A stretch of DNA of 33,236 nt from Clostridiales bacterium UBA1770 (GCA_002315325.1 DCGU01000082.1:1-33236); one strand, 5' to 3'. Shown: positions 24,929-32,992, counted from the first letter of the stretch. Notes: a model not told the origin generated them from the sequence alone. Made by a program: numbers and translations.

Positions 24929-26311
24929 TTAAATCGTGATATTTTTCACTTCATCCAGCATGGCGGTAATTTCAACGGAAACTTCCGGCTCCAGTTTGAC
25001 TTTTTTGTCAATCAGATTAAAGGAGGAATGGATGGTGGAATGGTCGCGGTTAAACAGTTTGGCAATGTTGGGGAAGGACATGCTGGTGATTTTACGAATC
25101 AAATAAACGGCGTAGTGACGCGGCAGGGCCACGTCTTTGCTCTGCTTTTCACCCAGCATGGCGTCCTTGGTGACCCCAAATCGTTTTTCCACCACTTTAA
25201 AGATTTTATCAATGGTGACGTTGACGGGTTCGGCACCGCCCAGCAGCTCCATAATGCAGTTTTTGGCCATATCGATACTGATTGGTTCGCCGGAAACCAT
25301 GGAAAGCGCGCTGAGTTTGGTAATGGCGCCTTCAATCTGACGGATATTGCTCATCAGATTTTCGGCCAAATAATTTAAAACGTCTTCCGGAACTTTGATT
25401 TGAATTTGATCCGCCTTATTTTTAATAATGGCGATGCGCAGTTCCAAATTCGGCGGCTGAATATCGGCAATCAGGCCGCATTCAAAACGGGAACGCAGAC
25501 GGTCTGCCAATTGGTTGATGTCCTTGGGCGGGCGGTCCGAGGTTAAAATAACCTGTTTACGGTTATCCGCCAGGGTGTTAAAGGTATGGAAGAATTCGTC
25601 CTGTGTGGCTTCCTTACCGTCGATAAACTGAATATCGTCCATCAAAAGAACGTCGCATTTGCGGTACTTGTTGTGGAACTCGTTCATTTTCTTTTTGGCC
25701 AGGGCATCCACCATTTCGTTTAGAAAATCTTCACTCTTGACGTAAACGGCCTTGAGCCCGGGCTTTTTATTCATTAATTCGTTGATAATGGCGCGCAGCA
25801 GGTGCGTTTTGCCCAATCCCGACGGGCCGTAAATGTACAGCGGATTGTAGGAATCCCCCGGGTGATCGGCAACGGCGAGGCAGGCGGCATGCGCAAATTT
25901 GTTGGTGGAACCTGTGATAAAGTTATCAAACGTGTATTTGAAATTGTAGGGATTGATTTCGTTGCCCATGGCGGCGGCAACGCTTTTTTTCGGTTCTTCC
26001 GGCTCTTCATCCTCATCCGGCAAAAGAACAGGGGTTTTATGATTGGGGTCCACAACAGCGTTTACCGTAACGTCAAACCCAAGCAGTTCGATTAAATATG
26101 CGGTGGCTTTTTCCAAATACTTGCTGCGGAACACCGATACTTTTAAACCGTTATAGCAGGCAAGCGTTACGATTTTATTGACGTCGTCGTAATCGATACA
26201 TTTTACGTCGGCAATCCACAAATTCCAGGTGGAGGAAGAATCCTTCATTTCCTGGCGGAAACGCTCAACGACCATTTGCCATACCTGATTCATGTCCTCT
26301 GCATATGACAT
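24929..26311 (-). CDS. dnaA: Chromosomal replication initiator DnaA
   Basis: 460 residues. It binds DnaA boxes, melts the origin and loads the helicase. Domain I spans about 1-85, an acidic linker (EDEEPEEPKKS) 97-111, and domain III starts near 120 with NPYNFKYTFDNFITG. Walker A GPSGLGKTH is at 162-170, Walker B LLMDDIQF at about 222-229, sensor 1 is LTSDRPPKDI, and the domain IV signature DHSTIHSSF lies near the C-terminus. AGGGGG is 6 nt before the ATG. Expression comes from the promoter at 26384-26412, next to the divergent copper ATPase gene. The rpmH-rnpA-yidC-jag cluster that commonly lies beyond dnaA in Firmicutes is not in this window. Confidence 0.98.
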   Translation of the reverse strand: MSYAEDMNQVWQMVVERFRQEMKDSSSTWNLWIADVKCIDYDDVNKIVTLACYNGLKVSVFRSKYLEKATAYLIELLGFDVTVNAVVDPNHKTPVLLPDEDEEPEEPKKSVAAAMGNEINPYNFKYTFDNFITGSTNKFAHAACLAVADHPGDSYNPLYIYGPSGLGKTHLLRAIINELMNKKPGLKAVYVKSEDFLNEMVDALAKKKMNEFHNKYRKCDVLLMDDIQFIDGKEATQDEFFHTFNTLADNRKQVILTSDRPPKDINQLADRLRSRFECGLIADIQPPNLELRIAIIKNKADQIQIKVPEDVLNYLAENLMSNIRQIEGAITKLSALSMVSGEPISIDMAKNCIMELLGGAEPVNVTIDKIFKVVEKRFGVTKDAMLGEKQSKDVALPRHYAVYLIRKITSMSFPNIAKLFNRDHSTIHSSFNLIDKKVKLEPEVSVEITAMLDEVKNITI

Positions 26312-26383
26312 ACACTACCCCCTAAAAAAGAAAACTCCCATATACACAAAAATACGTATTTTTCGGCGTACATATAATACGAT

Positions 26384-26412
26384 ATTATACCATAATATAT
26401 ATAATTTTACAA
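26384..26412 (-). promoter_or_regulatory. dnaA promoter
   Basis: Minus strand TTGTAA (26407-26412), a 17-nt spacer and TATAAT (26384-26389) preceded by TGG. The predicted start lies about 65 nt before the dnaA ATG. The surrounding 26340-26460 is very A/T-rich. I found no perfect TTTTCCACA box in it. Confidence 0.72.
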
Positions 26413-26459
26413 TCACATTTTATAAATTATAAAATATTTACAAAAAATTAACAATTAAG

Positions 26460-26640
26460 CTGCTCTTCAAGGGTATAATGAAGCACTGAAACACCAACGT
26501 CGGCTGCATGAAAACGAAAACAGAATGCGGTTCGACAGATGCAATACGCGTTTTCAACAGGCATTTTCAATGCAAAACGAGATGCAGTCTGTTCATGCAA
26601 AACGTTGTTTTGCAATTGATTATAAAAGGAGGCGCAGACA
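26460..26640 (+). promoter_or_regulatory. Upstream region of the copper ATPase gene
   Basis: Contains a TATAAT (26474-26479) without a good -35 at 17 nt, several TGCAAAACG or GAAAACG repeats, and a perfect inverted repeat TGCAAAAC-GTT-GTTTTGCA (26596-26614) just before the ribosome site. The inverted repeat could be an operator or a leader hairpin. A CsoR- or CopY-type copper operator is not recognisable by eye. AAAAGGAGG (26624-26632) lies 8 nt before the start codon. Confidence 0.45.
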
Positions 26641-29283
26641 ATGTACGTTAAAAATCAAACGCAAAGAAAAATAAAAATTGCCGTGTCCGGCATGAGCTGT
26701 GCCGCCTGTATCGGTCACGTGGAACGCGCCGCACGCAGCGTATTGCAATTATATTTTCCACAGGATGAAAACGCTGAAAACGTCAACCGGGAAGACGCCG
26801 TCGTCGCTTCCCTGTTAACGGCGCGGCTGACGGTAACGCTCCCCGGGGCAGTATCGGATGCGCAATACAGTGAAATCACGAATAAAATCTGTGCCGCCGT
26901 ACAGGCCGCCGGATATGGTGCCAAACCCGCAACGGACGCGGACGGAGAACGTTTACGCAATGAACAAATACAGAAGCGGGAAGAAAAAGAACGCAGGAGC
27001 CGTTTTATTGCCTCCTGTTTGCTTTGTGCCCTGTTGGTCGGTATTTCTATGGCCCCGATGCTGAAACTGCCGCTGCCGGCCGTTTTGACGGCACAGCGGG
27101 GTATCTACGCCCTGCTCCAGCTGCTTTTGGCTGCCGCGGTGCTGCGCATTAATTTTGCCTTTTTCCGCAACGGCTTTTCCGCCCTGTTTCACGGGGCGCC
27201 CAATATGAATTCATTAGTTTGCGTCGGTTCCGGCGCCGCCTTCCTGTACGGTTTGTGCGGTACGGTTTACGTTTGGATTCTGCAGAAAAACGGCGATCTG
27301 ACAGGCGCCCGCACGCTGAGCGAATCCCTGTATCTGGAATCGGCCGCAACGATCGTCACGCTGGTATCGCTGGGTAAAATGCTGGAAGCGCGCGCTTCGC
27401 ATAAAGCCGGCAACGCCATTGCCGCCCTGTCTGCCTTGGCGCCCGATACCGCCGTTATCAAATTACCCGACGGTACGCTGCAAACGATTGACAGCCGAAA
27501 TCTGCAGCCGGGCGATATCTGCGTTTTATATGCCGGGGACCGCGTGCCGGCCGACGGTATTGTGATTGCCGGGGGCGGCACTGCCGATGAATCGGCCCTC
27601 TCCGGCGAGAGTATGCCGGTGGATAAAATGCCGGGGGCACAGCTGTATACGGCCGCGGTACTGTCGTCCGGGTACGTCGAAATACGCGTTACGCGCGCCG
27701 GTAAAGAGACGACGCTGTCCAAAATGCTGGACGCTTTGTCCGATGCAGCCGCCTCACGCGCGCCCGTGGCCCGTTTTGCCGATAAAATCAGCGCTGTTTT
27801 CGTGCCCGTTGTCATGGGAATTTCCCTTTTAACTTTAGTTTTATGGTTAATTGCCGGCGTTGCCTTTTCTGCGGCGTTAAAAAACGCCGTATGCGTATTG
27901 GTGATTTCCTGTCCCTGCGCGCTGGGGTTAGCTACACCGACGGCTGTGACGGTTGCCGCAGGACGCGGCGCCGAGTTGGGTATTTTATTCCGCAATGCAG
28001 CCGCGTTGGAACGTTGTGCCGCCGTCAATATCGTCTTTTTGGATAAGACGGGAACGCTGACAGAGGGGCGTCCGACGCTGCACACGGTATACGCTGCCGC
28101 ACCTTTTACACAAACGGAAATTTTGCAAAACACCGCCGCCTTGGAACAATATTCCAATCATCCGCTGGCACAGGCGGTAACCGCGGCGTATGAAAATACG
28201 GCAAACCGGGATGCCCTGCCCGCCGTCAGCGACGTGAACGCGGAGGCGTCTGTCGGCGTCGGCGGTATGATTCACGAACAAAAATGGTTCGTCGGCAAAA
28301 ACGTCCCTGCCCTGTCTGACGCCGATACGGCACTTTGCGATGCCTTGCAGAAAAACGGAGAGACCGTGCTGTACGTCACTTGTGACGGTGCGTTTGCGGG
28401 TCTTCTCGGGCTGTCCGATGCTCCCAAACCCGAAAGCACCGAAGTTATTCGTGCCCTGCACGCCATGCGGATACGCACCGTGATGGTGACGGGTGACGCA
28501 CGTGCGGCGGCGCAGGCCGTCGGCAATCGGTTGGGCTTGGATGAAGTGCGGGCGGGGCTGTTGCCGCAGGATAAGGCCGATTTCATCGTATCTGCCAAAC
28601 GGAACGGGGACGTCGTGATGATGGTCGGCGACGGCATCAACGACGCACAGGCGCTGGTCAGTGCCGACGTCGGTGCCGCGGTGGATTCCGCCCGTGACGT
28701 CACGGTGGACAGTGCGGACCTCGTACTGACGGGCAAATCGCTGACTTCCCTGCCGCAGGCACTGGGGCTGTCCAAAAAAGCCATGCGCATTATCCGACAA
28801 AATTTGTTTTGGGCACTGGGGTATAACGCCCTGTGTATTCCGATTGCCGCCGGTGCGCTCTATCCCCTGTGGAAAATATCTCTGTCGCCCATGCTGGCGT
28901 CGCTTTGTATGAGCGTGTCCAGCGTCACCGTCGTCTGTAACGCCCTGCGGTTATCCTCCTATGGAAAACAACGCAAATCCAAAGAAAAATGCCCCGTGAC
29001 GGTTGACACCGTGGCGGCGTTGACGGATAATATAATAGAGAATCAATGGCAAATTAACGTTTTGGAGGAAGATAAAATGACCAAAGAATTTACGATTGCC
29101 GCGCCCGGCATGATGTGCATGCACTGCGTGGCCCACGTCAAGGAAGCACTGGAAAAGGTACCGGGCGTCGTGTCCGTTGCCGTTTCGCTGGAAAATAAAA
29201 ACGCCGTCGTTGTTGCCTCCGACGTGCCCACTATGGAAGAAGCACTGAAGAATGCAGTGCGTCAGGCCGGCTATGACAAATAA
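26641..29283 (+). CDS. copA: Copper-exporting P1B-type ATPase fused to a CopZ-like domain
   Basis: 880 residues. It exports Cu(I) with ATP. Order: an N-terminal metal-binding domain with GMSCAAC (Cys20, Cys23), containing an unusual ~20-residue insert near 37-60; membrane segments; the actuator motif SGES (321-324); the transport site Cys-Pro-Cys at 424-426; the phosphorylated Asp468 in DKTGT; His507-Pro508; and the hinge GDGIND at 663-668. The P-ATPase body ends near 770, followed by a polar linker. Residues 813-880 form a second metal-binding domain (GMMCMHC, Cys826 and Cys829) that looks like a complete CopZ chaperone and has its own ribosome site. The product is a fusion unless internal initiation also occurs. 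The next gene overlaps its end by 11 nt. Confidence 0.94.
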   Translation: MYVKNQTQRKIKIAVSGMSCAACIGHVERAARSVLQLYFPQDENAENVNREDAVVASLLTARLTVTLPGAVSDAQYSEITNKICAAVQAAGYGAKPATDADGERLRNEQIQKREEKERRSRFIASCLLCALLVGISMAPMLKLPLPAVLTAQRGIYALLQLLLAAAVLRINFAFFRNGFSALFHGAPNMNSLVCVGSGAAFLYGLCGTVYVWILQKNGDLTGARTLSESLYLESAATIVTLVSLGKMLEARASHKAGNAIAALSALAPDTAVIKLPDGTLQTIDSRNLQPGDICVLYAGDRVPADGIVIAGGGTADESALSGESMPVDKMPGAQLYTAAVLSSGYVEIRVTRAGKETTLSKMLDALSDAAASRAPVARFADKISAVFVPVVMGISLLTLVLWLIAGVAFSAALKNAVCVLVISCPCALGLATPTAVTVAAGRGAELGILFRNAAALERCAAVNIVFLDKTGTLTEGRPTLHTVYAAAPFTQTEILQNTAALEQYSNHPLAQAVTAAYENTANRDALPAVSDVNAEASVGVGGMIHEQKWFVGKNVPALSDADTALCDALQKNGETVLYVTCDGAFAGLLGLSDAPKPESTEVIRALHAMRIRTVMVTGDARAAAQAVGNRLGLDEVRAGLLPQDKADFIVSAKRNGDVVMMVGDGINDAQALVSADVGAAVDSARDVTVDSADLVLTGKSLTSLPQALGLSKKAMRIIRQNLFWALGYNALCIPIAAGALYPLWKISLSPMLASLCMSVSSVTVVCNALRLSSYGKQRKSKEKCPVTVDTVAALTDNIIENQWQINVLEEDKMTKEFTIAAPGMMCMHCVAHVKEALEKVPGVVSVAVSLENKNAVVVASDVPTMEEALKNAVRQAGYDK
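29077..29283 (+). CDS. copZ: Possible internal start giving free CopZ copper chaperone
   Basis: In frame with the ATPase, an ATG at 29077 is preceded by GGAGG (29064-29068) with an 8-nt gap, a textbook start. It would give a 68-residue HMA protein, MTKEFTIAAPGMMCMHC onward, the usual size and shape of CopZ, which hands Cu(I) to CopA. The upstream ~40 codons read like former intergenic DNA (TAATATAATAGAGAATC) with no stop in this frame. Both a fused and a free product may be made. The ribosome site and frame are seen; separate expression is inference. Confidence 0.55.
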   Translation: MTKEFTIAAPGMMCMHCVAHVKEALEKVPGVVSVAVSLENKNAVVVASDVPTMEEALKNAVRQAGYDK

Positions 29284-30460
29284 GATACTCTCACCCGAGG
29301 AAAAGGCAGCGGCGCTCATTGCCGATGCCGACGCTGCCGGGAAACTCAAGCGCGTCGTTTTTTCCAAACCGACGGATAAGACGGTTGTCAAGGCAACGCT
29401 GACCCCCTGCATCATCGGCGGCAGCCGCGTATGGCAAACCGAGACCTTCTATGCGGACAACAAGGCGCGGCAGCACAATGATGCCCCGGATACACTGATT
29501 GCCCGTTTGGGGGAGATTTTGCAGGTCTGGGGGCAGGTAAATATCCTGTTGGCAAGCGGGTCGTGCGAATATAAACGTAATGCGGCCGGCCACTCGGTAT
29601 TAATCGGCGAAACCGCCGCGCGTGCGTCCCTTGCAGACGCCGCTACCGTGACGGTCCGCACCGGCAACGATAAGGAAAAGAACCGCATTTTGACGGGCGA
29701 CGAACCTTTTTTAAAGGCGCTGGACGTCAGCGATGAAAAGGGCCGCGTGCACGATAAAAAGCAGCCCAAGTTCCGCCAGATCAACCGCTTCCTGGAACTC
29801 ATCCGCGACGTGGAGGATAAACTCCCGCAACAGGGCGAACTCCATATCTGCGACCTGTGCTGCGGCAAGAGCTATCTGTCCTTCGCCGTGTATCACTACT
29901 TTGCCGTGATGAAGGGCCGCACCGTGCGGATGGAAGGCGTCGATTTAAAACCCGACGTCATGGACTATTGCAACAGCGTGGCCAAAAAAGTCGGCTTTAC
30001 GGGGCTGACCTTTACCTGCGGCGACGTCGGCAAATACGAAACGACGGGGCACGTGCACATGGTGCTGTCCCTGCACGCCTGCGATATTGCCACGGATTTG
30101 GTGCTGGAGCGTGCCATGCATTGGGGGGCCGACCTGATTCTGTCCACGCCCTGCTGCCACCACTGGCTCAACCATAATCTCAAATGCGATGCGTTGTCGT
30201 TCATTGCGGACTATTCCATGCTGCGGCAAAAGCTGTGTGACGCCGCCACCGACGCCATGCGCCTGAAATTGTTGGAAGCTAACGGATACGAAGTGACCGC
30301 ACTGGAACTCATCGACCCGGAGGAGACGCCCAAAAATATCATGCTGCGCGGCATCAAGTCCAAAAAGTTCGACCCGAACGGCCGGGCCGCGGAGAAGGCA
30401 CGGGCAGAGTATGAGTCCGCACGCGCTTTTTTGTTGTGTGGCTTAGATAAAAAGGCATGA
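29273..30460 (+). CDS. SAM-dependent methyltransferase, METTL25/RRNAD1-like
   Basis: About 395 residues. The N-terminal ~170 residues are a poorly defined domain with a KxxR/K-rich region (KKQPKFRQINRFLELI) leading into a class I methyltransferase fold: motif I DLCCGKSYLSFAVYHY, an acidic strand end GVDLK, and SLHACDIATDLVLERA followed by LILSTPCCHHW. The PCCH motif is typical of the Methyltransf_32 family. The substrate is unknown; relatives are linked to RNA or protein methylation. The start at 29273 overlaps the copA end by 11 nt, with only a weak AGG 6 nt upstream; an ATG at 29252 is the alternative. The overlap suggests co-transcription with copA, although no functional link is evident. 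Confidence 0.83.
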   Translation: MTNKILSPEEKAAALIADADAAGKLKRVVFSKPTDKTVVKATLTPCIIGGSRVWQTETFYADNKARQHNDAPDTLIARLGEILQVWGQVNILLASGSCEYKRNAAGHSVLIGETAARASLADAATVTVRTGNDKEKNRILTGDEPFLKALDVSDEKGRVHDKKQPKFRQINRFLELIRDVEDKLPQQGELHICDLCCGKSYLSFAVYHYFAVMKGRTVRMEGVDLKPDVMDYCNSVAKKVGFTGLTFTCGDVGKYETTGHVHMVLSLHACDIATDLVLERAMHWGADLILSTPCCHHWLNHNLKCDALSFIADYSMLRQKLCDAATDAMRLKLLEANGYEVTALELIDPEETPKNIMLRGIKSKKFDPNGRAAEKARAEYESARAFLLCGLDKKA

Positions 30461-30555
30461 TCGTTTTTGCAATTAGATTTTTAGTAAATAAGCAGAAACA
30501 TTGTTGGTCGATTTTATCTTATAGTTTGCACAAATAATGACGTTTATCTAATGTT

Positions 30556-30712
30556 GGAAATCCTGCGGATTTCCATGCAAAAACTATCGTTGACTTCGGG
30601 AACCCCCACAGCTGCTCTACGTTCGTTGCGGGGAACCCCTTGCTTCCCCCTACGCAGTACGCAGGTACAGCTTGCAGGGGGAATATCAACGATTCCTGCA
30701 CTTTTTCTCGTC
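30556..30712 (+). repeat. GTAC-core structured repeat, copy S4
   Basis: A leading hairpin GGAAATCC-tgc-GGATTTCC (30556-30574) is followed by ATGCAAAAACTATC. The outer stem ATCGTTGA (30586-30593) pairs perfectly with TCAACGAT (30686-30693). Inside are CCCCC/GGGGG and the core GTAC-gcag-GTAC (30657-30668). The tail is TCCTGCACTTTTTCTCG. The copy carries an extra GC-rich insert at about 30600-30645. It lies about 95 nt after the methyltransferase stop; 30461-30555 shows nothing else. Confidence 0.82.
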
Positions 30713-30736
30713 GCCCAAGCATATAAAATAATAAAA

Positions 30737-30770
30737 CGGAAGATACGGGAATAACGTATCTTCCGATTTT
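30737..30770 (+). terminator. Rho-independent terminator
   Basis: A perfect 11-bp stem CGGAAGATACG / CGTATCTTCCG (30737-30747 and 30755-30765) followed by ATTTTTGTTTT. It ends the copA-methyltransferase transcript and its tail overlaps the -35 of the next promoter. Confidence 0.9.
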
Positions 30771-30773
30771 TGT

Positions 30774-30802
30774 TTTACCTGTACGGCAATATGTGATATA
30801 AT
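30774..30802 (+). promoter_or_regulatory. Promoter for the PHP-domain gene
   Basis: TTTACC (30774-30779), a 17-nt spacer and a perfect TATAAT (30797-30802). It lies immediately after the terminator and about 40 nt before the start codon. Confidence 0.62.
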
Positions 30803-30844
30803 GATATTGATATTATATAATTTCCGCCAAGGAGAACGTTTCGC

Positions 30845-31858
30845 ATGCAAACGCAAACTTTCATCGCTGCGGGGGCACCGCAATACAAGGCCAACCTGCA
30901 CAGCCATACCAATCTGTCGGACGGGTGCCTGACGCCGAAACAAATGCGCGATGCCTATCGCGCGCACGGCTACAGCATTCTCTGCATTTCCGACCACGAG
31001 TATCCCAAGTCCCACGCCGACCTGGACCTGCCGGACTTTTTGATGCTTTCCGGGTACGAGGCGTATATCCGCGGCAACGAGGACTGCGTCAGCCGGCCGT
31101 TTGAACCTGAGATTCATATTAACCTGTTTGCCAAAAAGCAGAACGTCACACCCTATATCGGGTTTGTGGACAAGTGCTGCAAATACGCGAAAGATCCCGC
31201 CGTGCGTGCGGCATTTATCAAGGTCGGTCCCACCGACCGCGCCTACACGGTTGATTATATCAACCGCTTTGTCGCCGCCGCCAACGAGGCCGGCTACCTG
31301 TGCGCGCTCAACCATCCCGTGTGGTCGCTGGAAACCTACGAACAAATCTCCCAATATCGCGGCTTTTTCAGCATGGAGATGTGCAACTTCGGTGCCTATC
31401 GCGAGCTGAACGAATACAACGGCGCCCTGTACGAGCGGTTGTGCCGCGAGGGTCACCGCATCTATTGCCACAGCGCGGACGATAACCACAACCCCGTACC
31501 GCTTGACGACCCGTCCTCGGATTCCTTCGGCGGGTTCACCATGATTTTGGCCAAAGAGTTGACCTACGACGCCGTCATCAAGGCGCTGGAGAACGGCGAC
31601 TTCTATTCGTCCATGGGCCCCGAAATCAAAGCGCTGACTATCGACGGTAATCGTGTGCACGTGGAGTGCAGCCCCGCCCAAAAGGTATCCGTTACCTGGG
31701 GCGACCGCAACACGCGCACCACGTTCGGGTCGCAGGAACAACCCGTTACTGTTGTGGACGTGACGCTGCCGGACGGCGTGCCGTTCTTCAGGGTGCAGGT
31801 GAAAGACTTTGAAGGCGCATACGCTGACACTCGTGCGTACCACACGGACGAACTGTAA
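30845..31858 (+). CDS. PHP-domain metal-dependent phosphoesterase
   Basis: 337 residues. The PHP metal site is clear: N-L-H-S-H-T-N-L-S-D-G puts His19, His21 and Asp26 at the site; SDHE (49-52) adds more ligands; ALNHPVW supplies a later His; and CHSADDNHN the last Asp/His pair. Phosphate-ester or nucleotide hydrolysis is the family's usual activity; the substrate is not evident. The last ~80 residues (after FYSSMGPEI) form a beta-rich domain often found at the end of CehA/McbA-type PHP proteins. No signal peptide. AAGGAG lies 10 nt before the ATG. It has its own promoter, and its 3' end runs into a structured repeat. Confidence 0.88.
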   Translation: MQTQTFIAAGAPQYKANLHSHTNLSDGCLTPKQMRDAYRAHGYSILCISDHEYPKSHADLDLPDFLMLSGYEAYIRGNEDCVSRPFEPEIHINLFAKKQNVTPYIGFVDKCCKYAKDPAVRAAFIKVGPTDRAYTVDYINRFVAAANEAGYLCALNHPVWSLETYEQISQYRGFFSMEMCNFGAYRELNEYNGALYERLCREGHRIYCHSADDNHNPVPLDDPSSDSFGGFTMILAKELTYDAVIKALENGDFYSSMGPEIKALTIDGNRVHVECSPAQKVSVTWGDRNTRTTFGSQEQPVTVVDVTLPDGVPFFRVQVKDFEGAYADTRAYHTDEL

Positions 31859-32046
31859 AAAAAGCGCCGACCGGAAAAGCATAATAGATTAATGAGTTTT
31901 ATCAGGTACAACATATGTCGCCTGATAATATCGGAAATAACCTTTAAGAAATAGCAGAAAAAGACGGGCTTTTCCTATCGCCGTTTTCACCCCTCGCAGT
32001 ACTATTGTACAGCTAACGGGGTGAAGAAAGACGATTCTGTCACCTT
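31859..32046 (+). repeat. GTAC-core structured repeat, copy S5
   Basis: Begins at the PHP stop codon, like S3 at the SGNH stop, and shares its opening (ACCGGAAAAGCA). The GGAAAAGC...GCTTTTCC stem is kept but interrupted by an insert of about 85 nt containing its own ATCAGG/CCTGAT hairpin. The outer stem TCGCCGTTTTCACCCC (31978-31993) pairs with GGGGTGAAGAAAGACGA (32018-32034). The core is GTAC-tatt-GTAC (31999-32010). The tail is TTCTGTCACCTTTTT. Confidence 0.82.
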
Positions 32047-32059
32047 TTTCCCTAGCCAG

Positions 32060-32220
32060 TATAGGGCTGTGAAAAGCGGCCGACGAATTCCCGCCGCTTT
32101 TCGGTGAAATAAATCCCTATTGGGATTTGTGAAATGCTCTGCGTGCGTGAAATACGCCTGCGGCGTGTGAAATGTGACCTGCGGTCACGTTGAGGAAAAA
32201 AAGTGCCGCCGGCACTTTTA
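32060..32220 (+). repeat. Hairpin array with GTGAAAT spacers
   Basis: Four exact GTGAAAT heptamers (32104-32110, 32129-32135, 32147-32153, 32167-32173) separate hairpins AAATCCC/GGGATTT, a decayed GC-rich unit, ACGCC-tgc-GGCGT and GTGACC-tgc-GGTCAC. An AAAAGCGG/CCGCTTTT stem precedes them and AAAGTGCC-gcc-GGCACTTT follows. The heptamer equals that of the array after DUF4838 and is again oriented with the upstream gene (PHP). Confidence 0.87.
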
Positions 32221-32283
32221 AATGAGTAATAAAAATAAAATAATTCAGTCAATTGTAAAAGTCAGAAGTATATCGTTAAATTC

Positions 32284-32444
32284 GTTTTTTCGGCAGCTTT
32301 GCCGCCGAAAAAACACCTTTATGACGAGCAAAGCGAGTCCGCGCGCCGAGGGGAGCTTCAAAAATCTTCGATTTTTGAGGGCGGCGATAAGCGCGCGTAA
32401 CCCCGCCGCGCGGTTTCCAATTGTAAAACGCAGTTTTACAATTG
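32284..32444. repeat. Cluster of perfect palindromes upstream of the VOC gene
   Basis: Three strong inverted repeats: GTTTTTTCGGC (32284-32294) with GCCGAAAAAAC (32304-32314); TCAAAAATC (32358-32366) with GATTTTTGA (32370-32378), loop TTC; and CAATTGTAAAAC (32418-32429) with GTTTTACAATTG (32433-32444), loop GCA. The DNA between them is GC-rich (GCGCGCC, CCGCGCGG). No promoter for the VOC gene is convincing here; a weak TTGTAA-17-TTAAAT lies at about 32251-32279. Confidence 0.72.
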
Positions 32445-32477
32445 ATTAATAAAATAAATACGAAGGAGTACAACACT

Positions 32478-32855
32478 ATGATCAAGGTACAGTACGCAAC
32501 GCTCATCGTCAAGGATCTGGCAGAATCCGTGGCATTTTACCGGGACACGCTCGGTTTTAAAGAGGGGTATCACGTCGACCTGCCCAACGGCGCAGCCATC
32601 ACCATTATGGAAACTGACGGCGCCAGCGTGGAACTCATCGAGGGCAAAATGTTTGAGGGCGGCTTTTATTCCATCGGCACCGACGTTGACAACTTGGACG
32701 AGACGCTGGCCGAACTGAAAAAACACGGCTGCGAGCCCATTACGCCCATCATTCCGACGTCGGTCGGCCGCCAAACGTTTATTGTTGACCCCAACGGCGT
32801 TCGTCTCTGCCTGATTGAACATTCGGCAGTGTATAAAGAAAAGTATATGAAATAA
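32478..32855 (+). CDS. VOC-superfamily (glyoxalase/bleomycin-resistance-like) protein
   Basis: 125 residues, one paired beta-alpha-beta-beta-beta module of the vicinal oxygen chelate fold: KVQYATLIVKDLAESVAFYRDTLGFK at the start, then VELIEG, a second half with VDNLDETLAELKKHGCEP and FIVDPNGVRLCLIEH. The His or Gln at the usual first metal position is Tyr here (VQYATL), and Glu50-52 and Glu in LIEH remain, so metal-dependent glyoxalase activity is not assured. Function cannot be named. AAGGAG lies 9 nt before the ATG at 32478; an in-frame ATG at 32442 is in palindromic DNA and is rejected. Confidence 0.87.
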   Translation: MIKVQYATLIVKDLAESVAFYRDTLGFKEGYHVDLPNGAAITIMETDGASVELIEGKMFEGGFYSIGTDVDNLDETLAELKKHGCEPITPIIPTSVGRQTFIVDPNGVRLCLIEHSAVYKEKYMK

Positions 32856-32890
32856 GCGGCGGCGGTCGTTGGACCACGGCGAAAAAAACA

Positions 32891-32928
32891 AGGCAGGAAC
32901 GGTTGAATTTACCGTTCCTGCCTTTTTT
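32891..32928 (+). terminator. Rho-independent terminator after the VOC gene
   Basis: GGCAGGAACGGT (from 32892) and ACCGTTCCTGCC (to 32922) form a 12-bp perfect stem with a TGAATTT loop, followed by TTTTTT. Confidence 0.93.
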
Positions 32929-32992
32929 ATGAGTAAGCGTTCGTTGGAGATTCCTCTTCCGTGGCTATGTAACTCCAAGCCGCCATCGGGGA

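Noticed and set aside
26750..26766. DnaA box TTTTCCACA inside copA
   Set aside because: A single box in coding sequence without neighbours is expected by chance and is not needed for the origin call.
30461..30555. tRNA or small RNA gene after the methyltransferase
   Set aside because: No cloverleaf, CCA end or conserved small RNA motif could be recognised.
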